Assembly (NCBI GenBank): GCA_963775505.1
Contig: CAVZIL010000007.1
Span: 747,285 to 811,284, forward strand
Length of the DNA: 64,000 nucleotides
Direction: 5' to 3'
Origin: JAIBJN01 sp963775505
GTDB taxonomy: Bacteria; Actinomycetota; Thermoleophilia; Gaiellales; Gaiellaceae
The notes beneath the pieces are model-generated. The model did not search any database and was not told the DNA's origin. It was given only the letters and a program-made list of their open reading frames with translations. Position numbers and translations under genes: made by a program. Of the stretch, positions 53,723 to 63,072 are shown piece by piece. Each line of letters starts with the position of its first letter. Position 1 is the stretch's first letter.

Positions 53723-54286
53723 ATGGAAGCCGCTTCTCCTCCCTCGCCGCCCACCCGCCTCGCCCGAACGAAGCGCTGGGCGGTGACGCTCGGCGCCACG
53801 GTCGCCTCGACCTACCTGCTCGACGCCGTCGCCACGGCGGCCGGCGTCGCGCTCGCCGCCTCCCAGATCCTCCGGGGGCTGGATCACCGGCTGATCGTGG
53901 CGTTCCTGGCGGCGACGTACGTCGTCTGGGCCGCCGGACTACGCGTGAACCTGGCCGCCAACTGGGCGCTGCTGGAGCAGACGGGGACGAGCACGAGCGC
54001 GCTCTCCAAGGCCGCCTACGACCTCGCGGGACTGGGGCGCTGTAGCGCCCGCGTCCGTCGGCTCGCCTCGCAGGCAGGCTACGTCGCCACCGAGCTCGTC
54101 AAGGAGGTGCCGTACTACGCCGGGGCCTTCGGCGCTGCCCTCTTCACGGACTCGGTGTCCTCGAACGACGCGCTCGTCTTTCTCGCGGGCGCCAACCTCG
54201 GCGCTGCGGCGTACGAGTACGCCCTCGGCCGCCTCACCCGCGCGTTCCTGCGCCTGCGGCTCGGAAGCGCGCGGGCCGCCCCCTAG
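53723..54286 (+). CDS. Hypothetical membrane protein, probable target of the divergent regulator
   Basis: 187 residues with about four hydrophobic segments (near 22-45, 54-73, 126-145, 150-165) and a Ser-rich TGTSTSALSKAAYDL part between. No family recognised. Shares the divergent palindrome with the TetR-type gene, which suggests the regulator controls it. Confidence 0.65.
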   Translation: MEAASPPSPPTRLARTKRWAVTLGATVASTYLLDAVATAAGVALAASQILRGLDHRLIVAFLAATYVVWAAGLRVNLAANWALLEQTGTSTSALSKAAYDLAGLGRCSARVRRLASQAGYVATELVKEVPYYAGAFGAALFTDSVSSNDALVFLAGANLGAAAYEYALGRLTRAFLRLRLGSARAAP

Positions 54287-54318
54287 GGACTGCCCGCGCG
54301 GCTCCGCGTTCCTGCGGT

Positions 54319-56805
54319 CTAGTTGTCGTCGCGCCGGCCGCGGCCGCGGTCGCGGCCGCCGCCTCCGCCGCGACGGCCACGGTCGCCGTCTCGCTCCCGG
54401 CGCTCGCGCGGCGGGGCGTCCTTCGCCCGCTCGATCAGCTCCTCGGGCTGGACGACGGTGCCGTTCTCGTGCTTGCCGACGAGCTTGAGGCCGATGCGGC
54501 CGCGGGCCTTGTCGACTTCCTGGACGACGACGTCCAGCACGTCGCCGCGGCTGATGACGTCCTCGATGTGCCCGACGCGGCCGGGGCCCACGTTGGAGAC
54601 GTGGAGCAGGCCGTCCGTGCCCTTCTTCAGCTCGACGAAGGCGCCGAAGTCGGTCGTCTTCACGACCTTGCCGGTGTAGGTGTCCCCGACCTCCGGCTCC
54701 TTGGTGAGCGCCTGGATGGCGGCGATGGCGGCGTCCGCCTTCTCGCCTTCGGTGGCATAGATGAGGATCGTCCCGTCCTCCTCGATGTCGATCTGGACCT
54801 CGTAGTCGGCCTCGAGTCCGCGGATCGTCTCGCCGCCCTTGCCGATGATGAGCCCGATCTGCTCGGGATCGATCGAGATCGTCGTGATCCGGGGAGCGTG
54901 CGCCGCGAGCTCCTCGCGGGACTCCGAGATCGCCTCGGCCATGCGGTCGAGGATGAACTCGCGGGCGCGCTTAGCCTGGTCGAGCGCGCTTCGCATGATC
55001 TCCTGCGTCACGCCGGTGATCTTGATGTCCATCTGCAGGGCGGTGATGCCCTGCCGGGAGCCGGCGACCTTGAAGTCCATGTCGCCGAGGTGGTCCTCGG
55101 CGCCCTGGATGTCGGTGAGGATGACGTGCTCGTCGCCCTCCTTGACGAGGCCCATGGCGATGCCGCTGACGGGCCGGGTGATCGGCACGCCGGCGTCCAT
55201 GAGCGCCAGCGTCGAGCCGCAGACGGAGCCCATCGAGGACGAGCCGTTCGACTCGAGCGTCTCGGAGACGAGGCGGATCGTGTAGGGGAACTCGTCCAGC
55301 GCGGGGATCATCGGCTCGAGCGCGCGCTGCGCGAGCGCCCCGTGGCCGATGTCGCGCCGCTTGGGCCCGCGCATGAAGCCCGTCTCCCCCACCGAGTAGG
55401 GCGGGAAGTTGTAGTGGTGCATGTAGCGGCGCTCGGACTCGAGGGAGAGGTCGTCGATCCGCTGCCCCTCCTTGGCGGTGCCGAGCGTGAGCAGCGTCAT
55501 GATCTGCGTCTGGCCGCGGGTGAAGAGCGCGGAGCCGTGCGTCCGGGCGGAAACCCCGACCTCGCAGGCGATCGGCCGGATCTCGTCGGTGGCGCGGCCG
55601 TCCGGGCGGCGCTTCTCGACGGCGATCTTGCGGCGGATCATGTCCTTGTAGATCGCCTCGGCGGCCTTCTTGACGTAGCTGCGCGTGAGGCTGTCCTTGA
55701 CGGACGGAGCCTCGCCCTCGACCGTGGCCGGCCCGACCGGGAACGGCAGCTCGGAGGTCTCGAGGATGCGCTCGAAGAGCAGGTGGCGCTTGGCCGACCG
55801 GAGCTGCTTCGAGTCCTGCTCGTGGTCGGTCAGGGCGCGGAGCTCGTCCTCGAACTGGGCGCGGAGCGGGGCCATGACGGCCTCGAGGCGCCGGCGCTCG
55901 AGGATCGCCTCGAGGCTGGCGCGCACCTGCGTCTCGCGGACGATGTCCTCCTCCGTCGAGTCGATCGAGATCGGCGGGCAGAGCTCGACGACGATCGCGT
56001 CGACCTCGGCCGCGGCCTCGCGGAGGCCCTCGGCGTGGATGCTGGCGAAGATGCGCTCCCCGTGGGAGTTCTCGAGCTCGTCGGTGAGCTCGGGGTCGAG
56101 CCACTTCGGCTTGCCGGCCTGGCGGCGCAGGTCCTCCTGCAGCTCGCAGAGCTTCTTGATCTCGGCGTGGGCCAGGTCGAAGGCCTCGAGGAGCGTGTCC
56201 TCGGGCACCTCGTTCGCGCCGGCCTCGACCATGGTGAGGCCCTCCTTCGTCCCGACCACGATCAGGTCGAGCTCGGAGGTCTCGATGTCGGGCAGCGACG
56301 GGTTGACGACGAGCTCGCCGTCGAGCATCCCGATCCGGACGGCGCCCACGGGGCCGAGGAACGGGAGCGGCGAGATCATCAGCGCCGCGGAGGCGCCGTT
56401 GATGGCGAGGATGTCGTGCGGGGTGATCAGGTCGGCCGAGAGCGTGGTGCAGATGACCTGCACCTCGTTCCGGAAGCCCTTCGGCCAGAGCGGCCGGATC
56501 GGGCGGTCGATCATGCGGGCGGTCAGGATCGCCTTCTCGGTCGGGCGTCCCTCGCGCTTGAAGAAGCCGCCGGGGATCTTGCCGGCCGCGTACATCCGCT
56601 CCTCGACGTCGACGGTGAGCGGGAAGAAGTCCGCGCCTTCCCGCGCCTCGAGGCGGCCCTGGGCCGTCGCGAGGAGCATCGTGTCCCCGCTCCTGACGAC
56701 GACCGCGCCGTCGGCCTGCTTGGCCAACTTACCCGTCTCGAACGTGATCTCGTCGTGGCCGATGGCAGCCGTGATCGACGTGATCTCTGATGCAATGGTG
56801 CTCAT
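54319..56805 (-). CDS. pnp: Polyribonucleotide nucleotidyltransferase
   Basis: 828 residues. Two RNase PH domains (about 12-230 and 335-570: RPDGRATDEIRPI, SGSSMGS variant NGSSSMGSVCG), KH domain near 595 (IGLIIGKGGETIRGL), S1 domain near 650-720 (VGDTYTGKVVKTTDFGAFVE), then a Gly/Arg/Asp-rich tail of RGG type. Degrades RNA from the 3' end with phosphate. It follows rpsO with a structured 138-base gap that may control it. Confidence 0.96.
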   Translation of the reverse strand: MSTIASEITSITAAIGHDEITFETGKLAKQADGAVVVRSGDTMLLATAQGRLEAREGADFFPLTVDVEERMYAAGKIPGGFFKREGRPTEKAILTARMIDRPIRPLWPKGFRNEVQVICTTLSADLITPHDILAINGASAALMISPLPFLGPVGAVRIGMLDGELVVNPSLPDIETSELDLIVVGTKEGLTMVEAGANEVPEDTLLEAFDLAHAEIKKLCELQEDLRRQAGKPKWLDPELTDELENSHGERIFASIHAEGLREAAAEVDAIVVELCPPISIDSTEEDIVRETQVRASLEAILERRRLEAVMAPLRAQFEDELRALTDHEQDSKQLRSAKRHLLFERILETSELPFPVGPATVEGEAPSVKDSLTRSYVKKAAEAIYKDMIRRKIAVEKRRPDGRATDEIRPIACEVGVSARTHGSALFTRGQTQIMTLLTLGTAKEGQRIDDLSLESERRYMHHYNFPPYSVGETGFMRGPKRRDIGHGALAQRALEPMIPALDEFPYTIRLVSETLESNGSSSMGSVCGSTLALMDAGVPITRPVSGIAMGLVKEGDEHVILTDIQGAEDHLGDMDFKVAGSRQGITALQMDIKITGVTQEIMRSALDQAKRAREFILDRMAEAISESREELAAHAPRITTISIDPEQIGLIIGKGGETIRGLEADYEVQIDIEEDGTILIYATEGEKADAAIAAIQALTKEPEVGDTYTGKVVKTTDFGAFVELKKGTDGLLHVSNVGPGRVGHIEDVISRGDVLDVVVQEVDKARGRIGLKLVGKHENGTVVQPEELIERAKDAPPRERRERDGDRGRRGGGGGRDRGRGRRDDN

Positions 56806-56842
56806 GTAGTCCTCCTTCTCCTTGCGGGAGACGGAGGCGGAG

Positions 56843-56881
56843 GTTTGAGGCAGGCCCGGCCAGGACGGGCTTCCCTCAAAC
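56843..56881 (-). promoter_or_regulatory. Strong hairpin in the rpsO-pnp gap
   Basis: GTTTGAGG/CCTCAAAC forms the outer stem and CGGGC/GCCCG the inner, just before the pnp start. A second, smaller stem ACCTGG/CCAGGT lies at 56886-56901. In E. coli the corresponding gap holds a terminator and an RNase III site used by PNPase to control itself; a comparable role is plausible here. Confidence 0.55.
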
Positions 56882-56943
56882 TTCCACCTGGTCTCCCAGG
56901 TCGGTGTGCCCAGTGGCGGGCGGTGGGAGTCCGGGAGTTCCGC

Positions 56944-57213
56944 CTACCTCCTGAGGCCGAGTTCCTGGATCAGCGCACGGTAGCCCTCGAGATCCCGCTT
57001 CTGCAGGTAGTCGAGCAACCGACGGCGCCGGCCGACGAGCTTGAGAAGCCCGCGGCGTGAGTGGTGATCCTTCCGATGCGACCGCAGGTGCTCGGTCAAC
57101 TCCTCGATCCGCTTCGTGAGGAGCGCGATCTGCACCTGGGGGGAGCCGGTGTCGCCCGCGGCCCGCCCGTGGCGGTCGAAAATCTCGCGCTTTGCGTCCT
57201 TCGTGAGGGTCAC
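56944..57213 (-). CDS. rpsO: Ribosomal protein S15
   Basis: 89 residues, the standard length. GDTGSPQVQIALLTKRIEEL near 20-39 and SRRGLLKLVGRRRRLLDYL near 52. Binds the central domain of 16S rRNA. GTG start. The gap to the divergent gene at 57235 is only 21 bases, so its promoter must lie within that gene or transcripts come from farther upstream. Confidence 0.97.
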   Translation of the reverse strand: MTLTKDAKREIFDRHGRAAGDTGSPQVQIALLTKRIEELTEHLRSHRKDHHSRRGLLKLVGRRRRLLDYLQKRDLEGYRALIQELGLRR

Positions 57214-57234
57214 GACCGACGTAGGCTAGCAAAG

Positions 57235-58635
57235 GTGCAGGTACCTCCAGGCGTTGCCGCAGGCCATCCTGCGACGGCCGAGGCCGGCCTCGAGATCCTC
57301 GCCGAGGGCGGGACCGCGGCCGACGCCGCCGTCGCGGCGGCACTGGCCTCGTGCGTGGCGGAGACCGTGATGACGGGCATCGCCGGCGGCGGCTACGCGC
57401 TGTGGATCGGGGCGGGCAGCGGCCGGGCGGAGGTGCTGGACTTCTTCGTGGCCGTCCCGGGCCTGGGAGCTCCGCGCGAGCCGCCCGAGCTCGAGGAGCT
57501 GGCCGTCCCGTTCGGCGAGGAGCTCGTCCACTACTTCGTCGGCGCGGCGACGTGCGCCGTCCCCGGCGTTCCCGCGGGGCTGGACGAGCTCTGGCGCCGG
57601 GGCGGGGCGCTTCCGTGGGCCCGGCTCGTGGCGCCCGCGCGGCGTCTCGCCGAGACGGGGGTTCCCATGCCCCCGGCGCATGCGAGGTGCCTCGCCATGC
57701 TCGCCCCGGTGATGACGATGCGCGAGGGAGGGCGCATCTACTCGCCTTCCGGACGTTTGCTGGAGGCCGGCGACAGGCTGGACCAGCCGGGGCTCGTCGC
57801 GGCGCTTGAGGTGGTCGCCGCGGAGGGCGCGAGGACGTTCTACGAGGGGACGCTCGCCGAGTCCCTCCTCGCCCTCATGGAGGAGCGCGAGGGGCTCGTC
57901 ACGCCGGACGACCTGGCCGCGTACCGGGTCGAGTGGCTGGCGCCGGTCGAGACCGACTACGCGGGCGTCCGCGTGCAGGCGAGGGGCGGGCTCGCGCACC
58001 TCGTCGACACGCTGGCGGTGCTCCCGCCGCTCCGCGGACTGCCCCCGGGAGAGCGGGCGCTCGTGCTCGCGCGCATCCTGGCCGCCCCTCCCTTCAGCGG
58101 CAGGACCTACGAGCACACGACCAACCTCTGTGCCGTCGACCGGGCGGGGAATGCCTGCGTCGTGACGACCAGCCTCGGCCTCGGCTCGGGCGACTTCCTA
58201 CCGGGCTACGACGTCCATCTGAACAGCATGCTGGGCGAGTCCGACCTGCTCATCGGGCCGCTCGAGGCAGGAGAGCGGATGGAGAGCATGATGTCCCCGA
58301 CGGCGGCGTACGACGCCCACGGACTGGCTCTCGTCGCGGGCGCGGCAGGCGGCACGCGCCTTCGGCCTGCACTCGCCCAGGTCCTCTCGGGGGTGCTCGA
58401 CGAGGGGCTCGCCCCCCAGGAGGCCGTCGACCGGCCCCGCCTCCACTCGACCGGGCACGTCGTCCACGTCGAGCCCGGGTTCGAGGAGGAGGGGATCGAC
58501 GCGTTGCTCGAGCACGGTTACGACGTGCGCCTCTGGAGCGAGATCCACCACTACTTCGGCGGCGTCAGCGCTATCGCCAGGGCGGGTGGAGCGGCGGATC
58601 CGAGGCGAAGCGGAACGGCTCTGACCCTGGCCTGA
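57235..58635 (+). CDS. Gamma-glutamyltransferase-like Ntn hydrolase
   Basis: 466 residues. N-terminal ATAEAGLEILAEGGTAADAAVA and TGIAGGGYALW match the large subunit; HTTNLCAVDRAGNACVV near 297 holds the catalytic Thr at which the precursor is cut, and GSGDFLPGYDVHLNSML follows. No signal peptide, so cytoplasmic, unlike many secreted enzymes, and shorter than the usual 530-580. Substrate (glutathione-like thiols or other gamma-glutamyl compounds) is open. It lies on the opposite strand between ribF and rpsO, interrupting a widely conserved pair. Confidence 0.8.
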   Translation: MQVPPGVAAGHPATAEAGLEILAEGGTAADAAVAAALASCVAETVMTGIAGGGYALWIGAGSGRAEVLDFFVAVPGLGAPREPPELEELAVPFGEELVHYFVGAATCAVPGVPAGLDELWRRGGALPWARLVAPARRLAETGVPMPPAHARCLAMLAPVMTMREGGRIYSPSGRLLEAGDRLDQPGLVAALEVVAAEGARTFYEGTLAESLLALMEEREGLVTPDDLAAYRVEWLAPVETDYAGVRVQARGGLAHLVDTLAVLPPLRGLPPGERALVLARILAAPPFSGRTYEHTTNLCAVDRAGNACVVTTSLGLGSGDFLPGYDVHLNSMLGESDLLIGPLEAGERMESMMSPTAAYDAHGLALVAGAAGGTRLRPALAQVLSGVLDEGLAPQEAVDRPRLHSTGHVVHVEPGFEEEGIDALLEHGYDVRLWSEIHHYFGGVSAIARAGGAADPRRSGTALTLA

Positions 58636-58777
58636 GCGTCTGGGCGGCAGGGATCCAGCCGACGTAGCCGCACCCCGGGCAGGCATGGGCCCCGGCGGGG
58701 GCCGTGCCGTCGACGGGCTTCACGTAGACCTGCCCGCAGCCGAGGCAACGAACGGAAAGCGCGGTCGCGGTGCCCAT
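58571..58777 (-). CDS. Small zinc-ribbon protein
   Basis: 68 residues with two CxxC pairs, CLGCGQVY near 11 and CPGCGYVGW near 33, separated by 18 residues: a single zinc ribbon. Pro-rich tail. The last 65 bases overlap the end of the gamma-glutamyltransferase-like gene on the other strand. Function unknown. Confidence 0.65.
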   Translation of the reverse strand: MGTATALSVRCLGCGQVYVKPVDGTAPAGAHACPGCGYVGWIPAAQTLRPGSEPFRFASDPPLHPPWR

Positions 58778-58822
58778 ACGCCAGCACAGACGCCCGAACC
58801 GGAAAAACCTTGCGAAATCTGT

Positions 58823-59689
58823 TCAGGCGGGTCGTCCAGCTCTGCGAGCGGCCTCGACGTCCGCCGCGATCTGCGCCAGGAGCTCCTCCTCGCTCGCGAA
58901 CGCGCGCTCCTCGCGGAGACGCTCCCAGAGCTCCAGGCGGAGCCGGCTGCCGTAGAGATCGCCCTCGAAGTCGAGCAGGAACGCCTCGATGCGACGCTCG
59001 CTGCCGCCGTAGTGAGGGTTGACGCCGATGGAGGCGGCCACCCGATGGCCGAGGGTTTCGCCGGCATAGATGCCGTGCGCCGGGACGAGGGCATGCGGGT
59101 CGGGGGACAGGTTCGCGGTCGGGAAGCCGAGCGTGCCCCCGCGCTGGTCGCCGTAGACGACCTCGCCTTCGAGCTCGAACGGCCTGCCCAGGAGAGCCGC
59201 GGCCCCCAGAAGGTCGCCTTCGCGCACGAGCTCGCGGATCCGGCTCGAGGAGACGCCCGCGAGCAGCGGCACCGACCGTACGTCGAGGCCCAGCGAGCGC
59301 AGGAGCGAGACGTCGCCCCGCCGGCCCGCACCGAAGCGGAAGTCCTCGCCCGCGACCACGACCGTCGCCCCGATCGCGGCGAGGTAGCGGGCGACGAAGT
59401 CCTCGGGCTCCAGGCGGGAGAGCTCCTGCGTGAACTCGACCACGAGCACCTCGTCGGGCCCCGCCTCCTCGAGCAGCTCGAGCCGCCGCTCGAAGGTGGT
59501 CAGGAGCTGCACGTCGTAGCCGAGGGCGAGCCGCGGATGGGGCTCGAACGTCAGGACGGTCGACCGAAGCCCGGTCGCCCTGGCCGCGTCGATGACCGCG
59601 CTATGGCCGCGGTGGACGCCGTCGAAGGTGCCGACGGCCACCGCTCGCTCCGCCGCTTCGAGCTCGGAGGGGGAGCGGGCGACGATCAC
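58823..59689 (-). CDS. ribF: Bifunctional riboflavin kinase/FAD synthetase
   Basis: 288 residues. N-terminal adenylyltransferase with AVGTFDGVHRGHSAVI near 18 and VSSSRIRELVREGDL near 148; C-terminal kinase with GTLGFPTANLSP near 187 and GIYAG near 207. Makes FMN, then FAD. GTG 59689 overlaps the MFS gene stop (GTGA). No FMN riboswitch is visible before it. Confidence 0.93.
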   Translation of the reverse strand: MIVARSPSELEAAERAVAVGTFDGVHRGHSAVIDAARATGLRSTVLTFEPHPRLALGYDVQLLTTFERRLELLEEAGPDEVLVVEFTQELSRLEPEDFVARYLAAIGATVVVAGEDFRFGAGRRGDVSLLRSLGLDVRSVPLLAGVSSSRIRELVREGDLLGAAALLGRPFELEGEVVYGDQRGGTLGFPTANLSPDPHALVPAHGIYAGETLGHRVAASIGVNPHYGGSERRIEAFLLDFEGDLYGSRLRLELWERLREERAFASEEELLAQIAADVEAARRAGRPA

Positions 59690-60921
59690 GCCGCCTCTTC
59701 CGGAAGGTCGCGCAGGGCGGGGACGGGCGAGGGAAGGAGCCAGAGGGCGCCCGCGAGCGCGCCGATCGTGGCGATCCAGAGCGTCGGGCGCACGCCGACC
59801 GCCGCTCCGAGCGCGCCGCCCGCGAGGGACCCGAGCGGCCTGATGCCCCAGTTGACGAAGTTGAACGCACCGGTCGCCCGGGAGCGGAGGCGGTCGGGTG
59901 TCAGCGCGAACATCATCGAGCCGGCGTTGATGTCGAGAATCATGACGCCTACGCCCGAGAGGAACTCGGCTGTGAAGAGCATCCCGAGCACGAGCCCTCG
60001 CGGGCCCTCCGCCAGCGGGACGAGCACGAGCGGCGCCGGAAAGAGGACGCAGCCGATCAGGAACGCCCTGCCGACGCCGACAGCCCTCCCCACGCGGCCG
60101 GCGAGGATCGCCCCGGCGACCCCGCCGACGGCTCCCGCGCCGAGGAGGAGCCCGAGCGTCCCCGGCTGGATGTCCAGCGTTCGCGTCGCGTAGAGGACGA
60201 AAAGCGCGTGGAACGCGTAGTTGAAGAAGTTGAGCGTGGCGACCGCGAGAAGCATGGGCCTGAAGATCGCGTTGCCGCCGATGAAGCGGAGGCCCGTGGC
60301 CACGCCTGCTCGGAGCCCCGGGCCCTCCGCGTGCTCCACCGGAGGCTCCGCGGCGCGCACCCCCCCGAGGAAGGCGGCGGAGACCAGGTAGGAGAACGCG
60401 TCCGCGAGCAGCGCGACCGGCGCGCTGAGAGCCTGGACGAGCAAGCCGCCGAGAGAGGGCCCCGCCACGTTCGAGAACGAGCGGCTGCCGTGGATCAGCG
60501 AGTTGCCCTCCACGTAGCGCTCGCGCGGGGCGAGCGAGACGAACAGGGTCGGATAGGAGAGGTCGAAGAGGACGGCGAGCGAGCCGGCCACGAAGGCGAC
60601 GGCATAGAGCTGGGCGAGCGTGAGCGCGTCGACCGCGTAAGCAAGCGGGATCGTCGCGACGAGACCCGCTCGGCCGAGGTCGGCCGCGATCATCACCCTC
60701 CGGCGACTCGCCACGTGGTCGAGCCACACGCCGGCGGGCAGCGAGAAGACGAGGTGCGGCAGGAGCGCAGCCGCGCCGAGCAGTCCCATCTGGCCCGGCC
60801 CCGCGTCGAGGGCGAGCACGGCGACGAGGGGAAGCGCGATGAGCGCTACCCGGTCGCCGACGAGCGAGACCGACTGCGCGATCCAGAACTTCCGAAACTC
60901 GGGCTCGCGGAGAAGCGTCAC
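59686..60921 (-). CDS. MFS transporter
   Basis: 411 residues, twelve predicted helices, with the loop LDHVASRRRVMIAADLGRAG after helix 2. Similar to MFS_3-type exporters of drugs or siderophores (enterobactin exporter-like); substrate unknown. It is inserted between truB and ribF with 4-base overlaps on both sides, so it is translated as part of the operon. Confidence 0.88.
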   Translation of the reverse strand: MTLLREPEFRKFWIAQSVSLVGDRVALIALPLVAVLALDAGPGQMGLLGAAALLPHLVFSLPAGVWLDHVASRRRVMIAADLGRAGLVATIPLAYAVDALTLAQLYAVAFVAGSLAVLFDLSYPTLFVSLAPRERYVEGNSLIHGSRSFSNVAGPSLGGLLVQALSAPVALLADAFSYLVSAAFLGGVRAAEPPVEHAEGPGLRAGVATGLRFIGGNAIFRPMLLAVATLNFFNYAFHALFVLYATRTLDIQPGTLGLLLGAGAVGGVAGAILAGRVGRAVGVGRAFLIGCVLFPAPLVLVPLAEGPRGLVLGMLFTAEFLSGVGVMILDINAGSMMFALTPDRLRSRATGAFNFVNWGIRPLGSLAGGALGAAVGVRPTLWIATIGALAGALWLLPSPVPALRDLPEEAA

Positions 60922-61715
60922 CCGACGACCGTCTCGGGGCGGATCTCGCCTCGGGACGCCTGCCCGACGGCGACGAGCTCGCCGTCGCCGGTCCAGAGCG
61001 CGGTCGGGCCCTCACCCGCCCCCGCGATCGCCCGGCCCGCGCGAACGAGCCGCGCCTCGTCGTCGTCGAGACGCCGCTCCGGCAGGTGGACGAGCGCCGC
61101 GAGCAGAGGCAGCACGCGCTCGGGGTCGCTGTCCTCGACCCGGAAGGGGCCGACCGCCGTGCGCCGCAGCCAACGGCAGTGGCCGCCAAGAGCGTCGGCG
61201 ATCGCCCTGACGTAGGTGCCGCTCGAGACGTGGAGGTCCAGCTCGACGAGCGGCGGCGCGTAGCGGACGATCCTGAGCGCGTGGATGGTCGAGGCGCGGA
61301 CGGGCATCTCGACGGCGACGCCGCGCCGGTGGAGCCGGTAGGCGCGCTCGCCCTCGATCTTCACGGCGGAAGCTGCGGGCACCGGTAGCTCGACGTCGCC
61401 CTCGAGCGCGAGGATCTCAGTCTCGCCGACGACCGGCGTCTCCTCGACGACCTCCCCCTCCCCGTCCCCTGTCGAGGTGCGGAGGCCCAGGCGCACCTCG
61501 GTGCGGTAGCGCTTGTCGAGGCCGACGAGGTACCGCGCGAGCCGGGTGCCGCGACCGAGGAGCACGAGCAGGAGCCCGGTGGCGAGCGGGTCGAGCGTCC
61601 CCGCGTGCCCGGCCTTGACGCCGTAGCGCCGCCGCAGGTCGGCGACGACGGCGAACGAGGACGGCCCGGCCGGCTTGTCGACCAGGACGAGCCCCGCTGT
61701 CGCCCGCTCCGTCAC
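60918..61715 (-). CDS. truB: tRNA pseudouridine-55 synthase
   Basis: 265 residues. LVLVDKPAGPSSFAVV at the N-terminus and the catalytic Asp in GHAGTLDPLATGLLLV near 41. Isomerises U55 in the T-arm of tRNAs. Followed by a TruB C-terminal domain. GTG start. Confidence 0.95.
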   Translation of the reverse strand: MTERATAGLVLVDKPAGPSSFAVVADLRRRYGVKAGHAGTLDPLATGLLLVLLGRGTRLARYLVGLDKRYRTEVRLGLRTSTGDGEGEVVEETPVVGETEILALEGDVELPVPAASAVKIEGERAYRLHRRGVAVEMPVRASTIHALRIVRYAPPLVELDLHVSSGTYVRAIADALGGHCRWLRRTAVGPFRVEDSDPERVLPLLAALVHLPERRLDDDEARLVRAGRAIAGAGEGPTALWTGDGELVAVGQASRGEIRPETVVG

Positions 61716-61737
61716 GGCGACCAGTGTAGGCCGGTGG

Positions 61738-62751
61738 CTACGAGCGGCCCGGCGCCTGAGCGAGGAACTCGCGGCGGATGAACTCGACGATCTCGTCGGG
61801 CGGCAGCTCGCTCGAGAAGCCGGCCGCCTGCGGGTGTCCCCCGCCGCCGCTCTTGCGCGCGATCGCGGAGACGTCGATGCCGCCGCCCCGAGTGCGCAGG
61901 CTGACCCGGCGCGTCGGGCCGTTCTGGGTGGGCGGCTCCCGGATGAGCGCCACGATCTCGGCGCCCTCGACGGCGCGCAGATAGTCGATGATGCCCTCGG
62001 CGAAGGGCTCCTCCGCGCCGGCGGCCGCGAAGTCGGCGCGCTCGAGGTCGGCGACGATCAGACGCCCGCCCTCGTAGACGCGCGCCCGCTCGAGCGCCCG
62101 GGCGAGCAGCTTGAGCTTGGCGAAGGCGACGTTCTCGTACACGTCCTGGAAAACCTGATGCACGTTGGCGCCCGCCTCGACGAGCTCCGCGGCGATGCGG
62201 AGGGCCTTCGGGGTCGTGTTCGTGTACTGGAAGCGCCCGGTGTCGGTCACGAGCGCGATGTAGAGTGCTTCGGCGATCTCGGGGGTGATCGTGACGCCGA
62301 GCTTCGGGAACAGGTCGTACAGGATCTCGCCTGTCGACGAGGCGTCGGCGACGATCAGGTTGACCTTGCCGAAGCGCGAGTTGTCGTGGTGGTGATCGAT
62401 GTTGACCGTCAGAGAAGCGCTCTCCACGAAGCTGGTGTCGGGGCCCAGGCGCCGCACGTTCGCGCAGTCGAGGGCGAGCACGACCCGCTCGGCAGCGTCG
62501 TGCGGCACCTCGCGGCTCAGCTCCGAGAGGTTCATGAACGCGTACTCGGTCGGGAGCGGAATCGTCCCCGAGAGGTAGAGGAAGCCGTCCTTGCCGAGCT
62601 GCTCGACGGCGAGCTTCATGGCCAGGACGGAGCCGAGCGCGTCGCCGTCGGGGTTCTCGTGGGTGGTGATCAGAAACCGGTCGTGTGACCGGATCGCGTC
62701 CGCGACCGTGTCGAGCTCAGGTGTCTTGGTTTGGGTCTGGGGCGAGCTCAT
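61738..62751 (-). CDS. nrnA: DHH-family oligoribonuclease/pAp phosphatase
   Basis: 337 residues. DHH motifs THENPDGDALGSVLA near 30, LALDCAN near 95, NIDHHHDN near 116, and the DHHA1 end with GGGGHPQAAGF near 305. NrnA removes short RNA oligomers and turns 3'-phosphoadenosine 5'-phosphate into AMP. It sits between rbfA and truB, its standard place. Overlaps rbfA by 35 bases. Confidence 0.92.
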   Translation of the reverse strand: MSSPQTQTKTPELDTVADAIRSHDRFLITTHENPDGDALGSVLAMKLAVEQLGKDGFLYLSGTIPLPTEYAFMNLSELSREVPHDAAERVVLALDCANVRRLGPDTSFVESASLTVNIDHHHDNSRFGKVNLIVADASSTGEILYDLFPKLGVTITPEIAEALYIALVTDTGRFQYTNTTPKALRIAAELVEAGANVHQVFQDVYENVAFAKLKLLARALERARVYEGGRLIVADLERADFAAAGAEEPFAEGIIDYLRAVEGAEIVALIREPPTQNGPTRRVSLRTRGGGIDVSAIARKSGGGGHPQAAGFSSELPPDEIVEFIRREFLAQAPGRS

Positions 62752-63072
62752 CGATGAGCCTGGTCAGCCGCACCCCCTCTTCTATCGTCGGATCGTACTG
62801 AAAGCTCAACTGGGGCGTTCGCTTCAGGTGGAGCTCCCGGTTCACCGCCGCCTGGAGGACGCCGTGGGACGAGCCGAGCCCTGCGAGCGTCGCGTCGCGC
62901 TTCCGCCTGGAGCCGAGGACGCTCACGTAGACGGTGGCCTGGCGGAGGTCGGGACTCGTCTTCACGCCGGTGATCGTGACGAAGCCGATGCGGGGTCCTT
63001 GAGTGTCCCGATCGACTCGGACAGCACCTCCCTGATCGCCTCGTTGACGCGGCGCATACGGTCAGAGCTCAT
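62717..63072 (-). CDS. rbfA: Ribosome-binding factor A, frameshifted
   Basis: About 118 residues. It begins SSDRMRRVNEAIREVLSESI at ATG 63072. The frame breaks after GTLKDP; the expected RIGFVTITGVKTSPDLRQA and the rest continue in another frame to 62717. One C missing from the CCCC run at 62992-62995 (minus strand) restores it. KH-fold protein that helps 16S rRNA 5'-end maturation. The start codon lies inside the terminal inverted repeat of copy C, so the repeat supplies the translation start. Confidence 0.9.
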
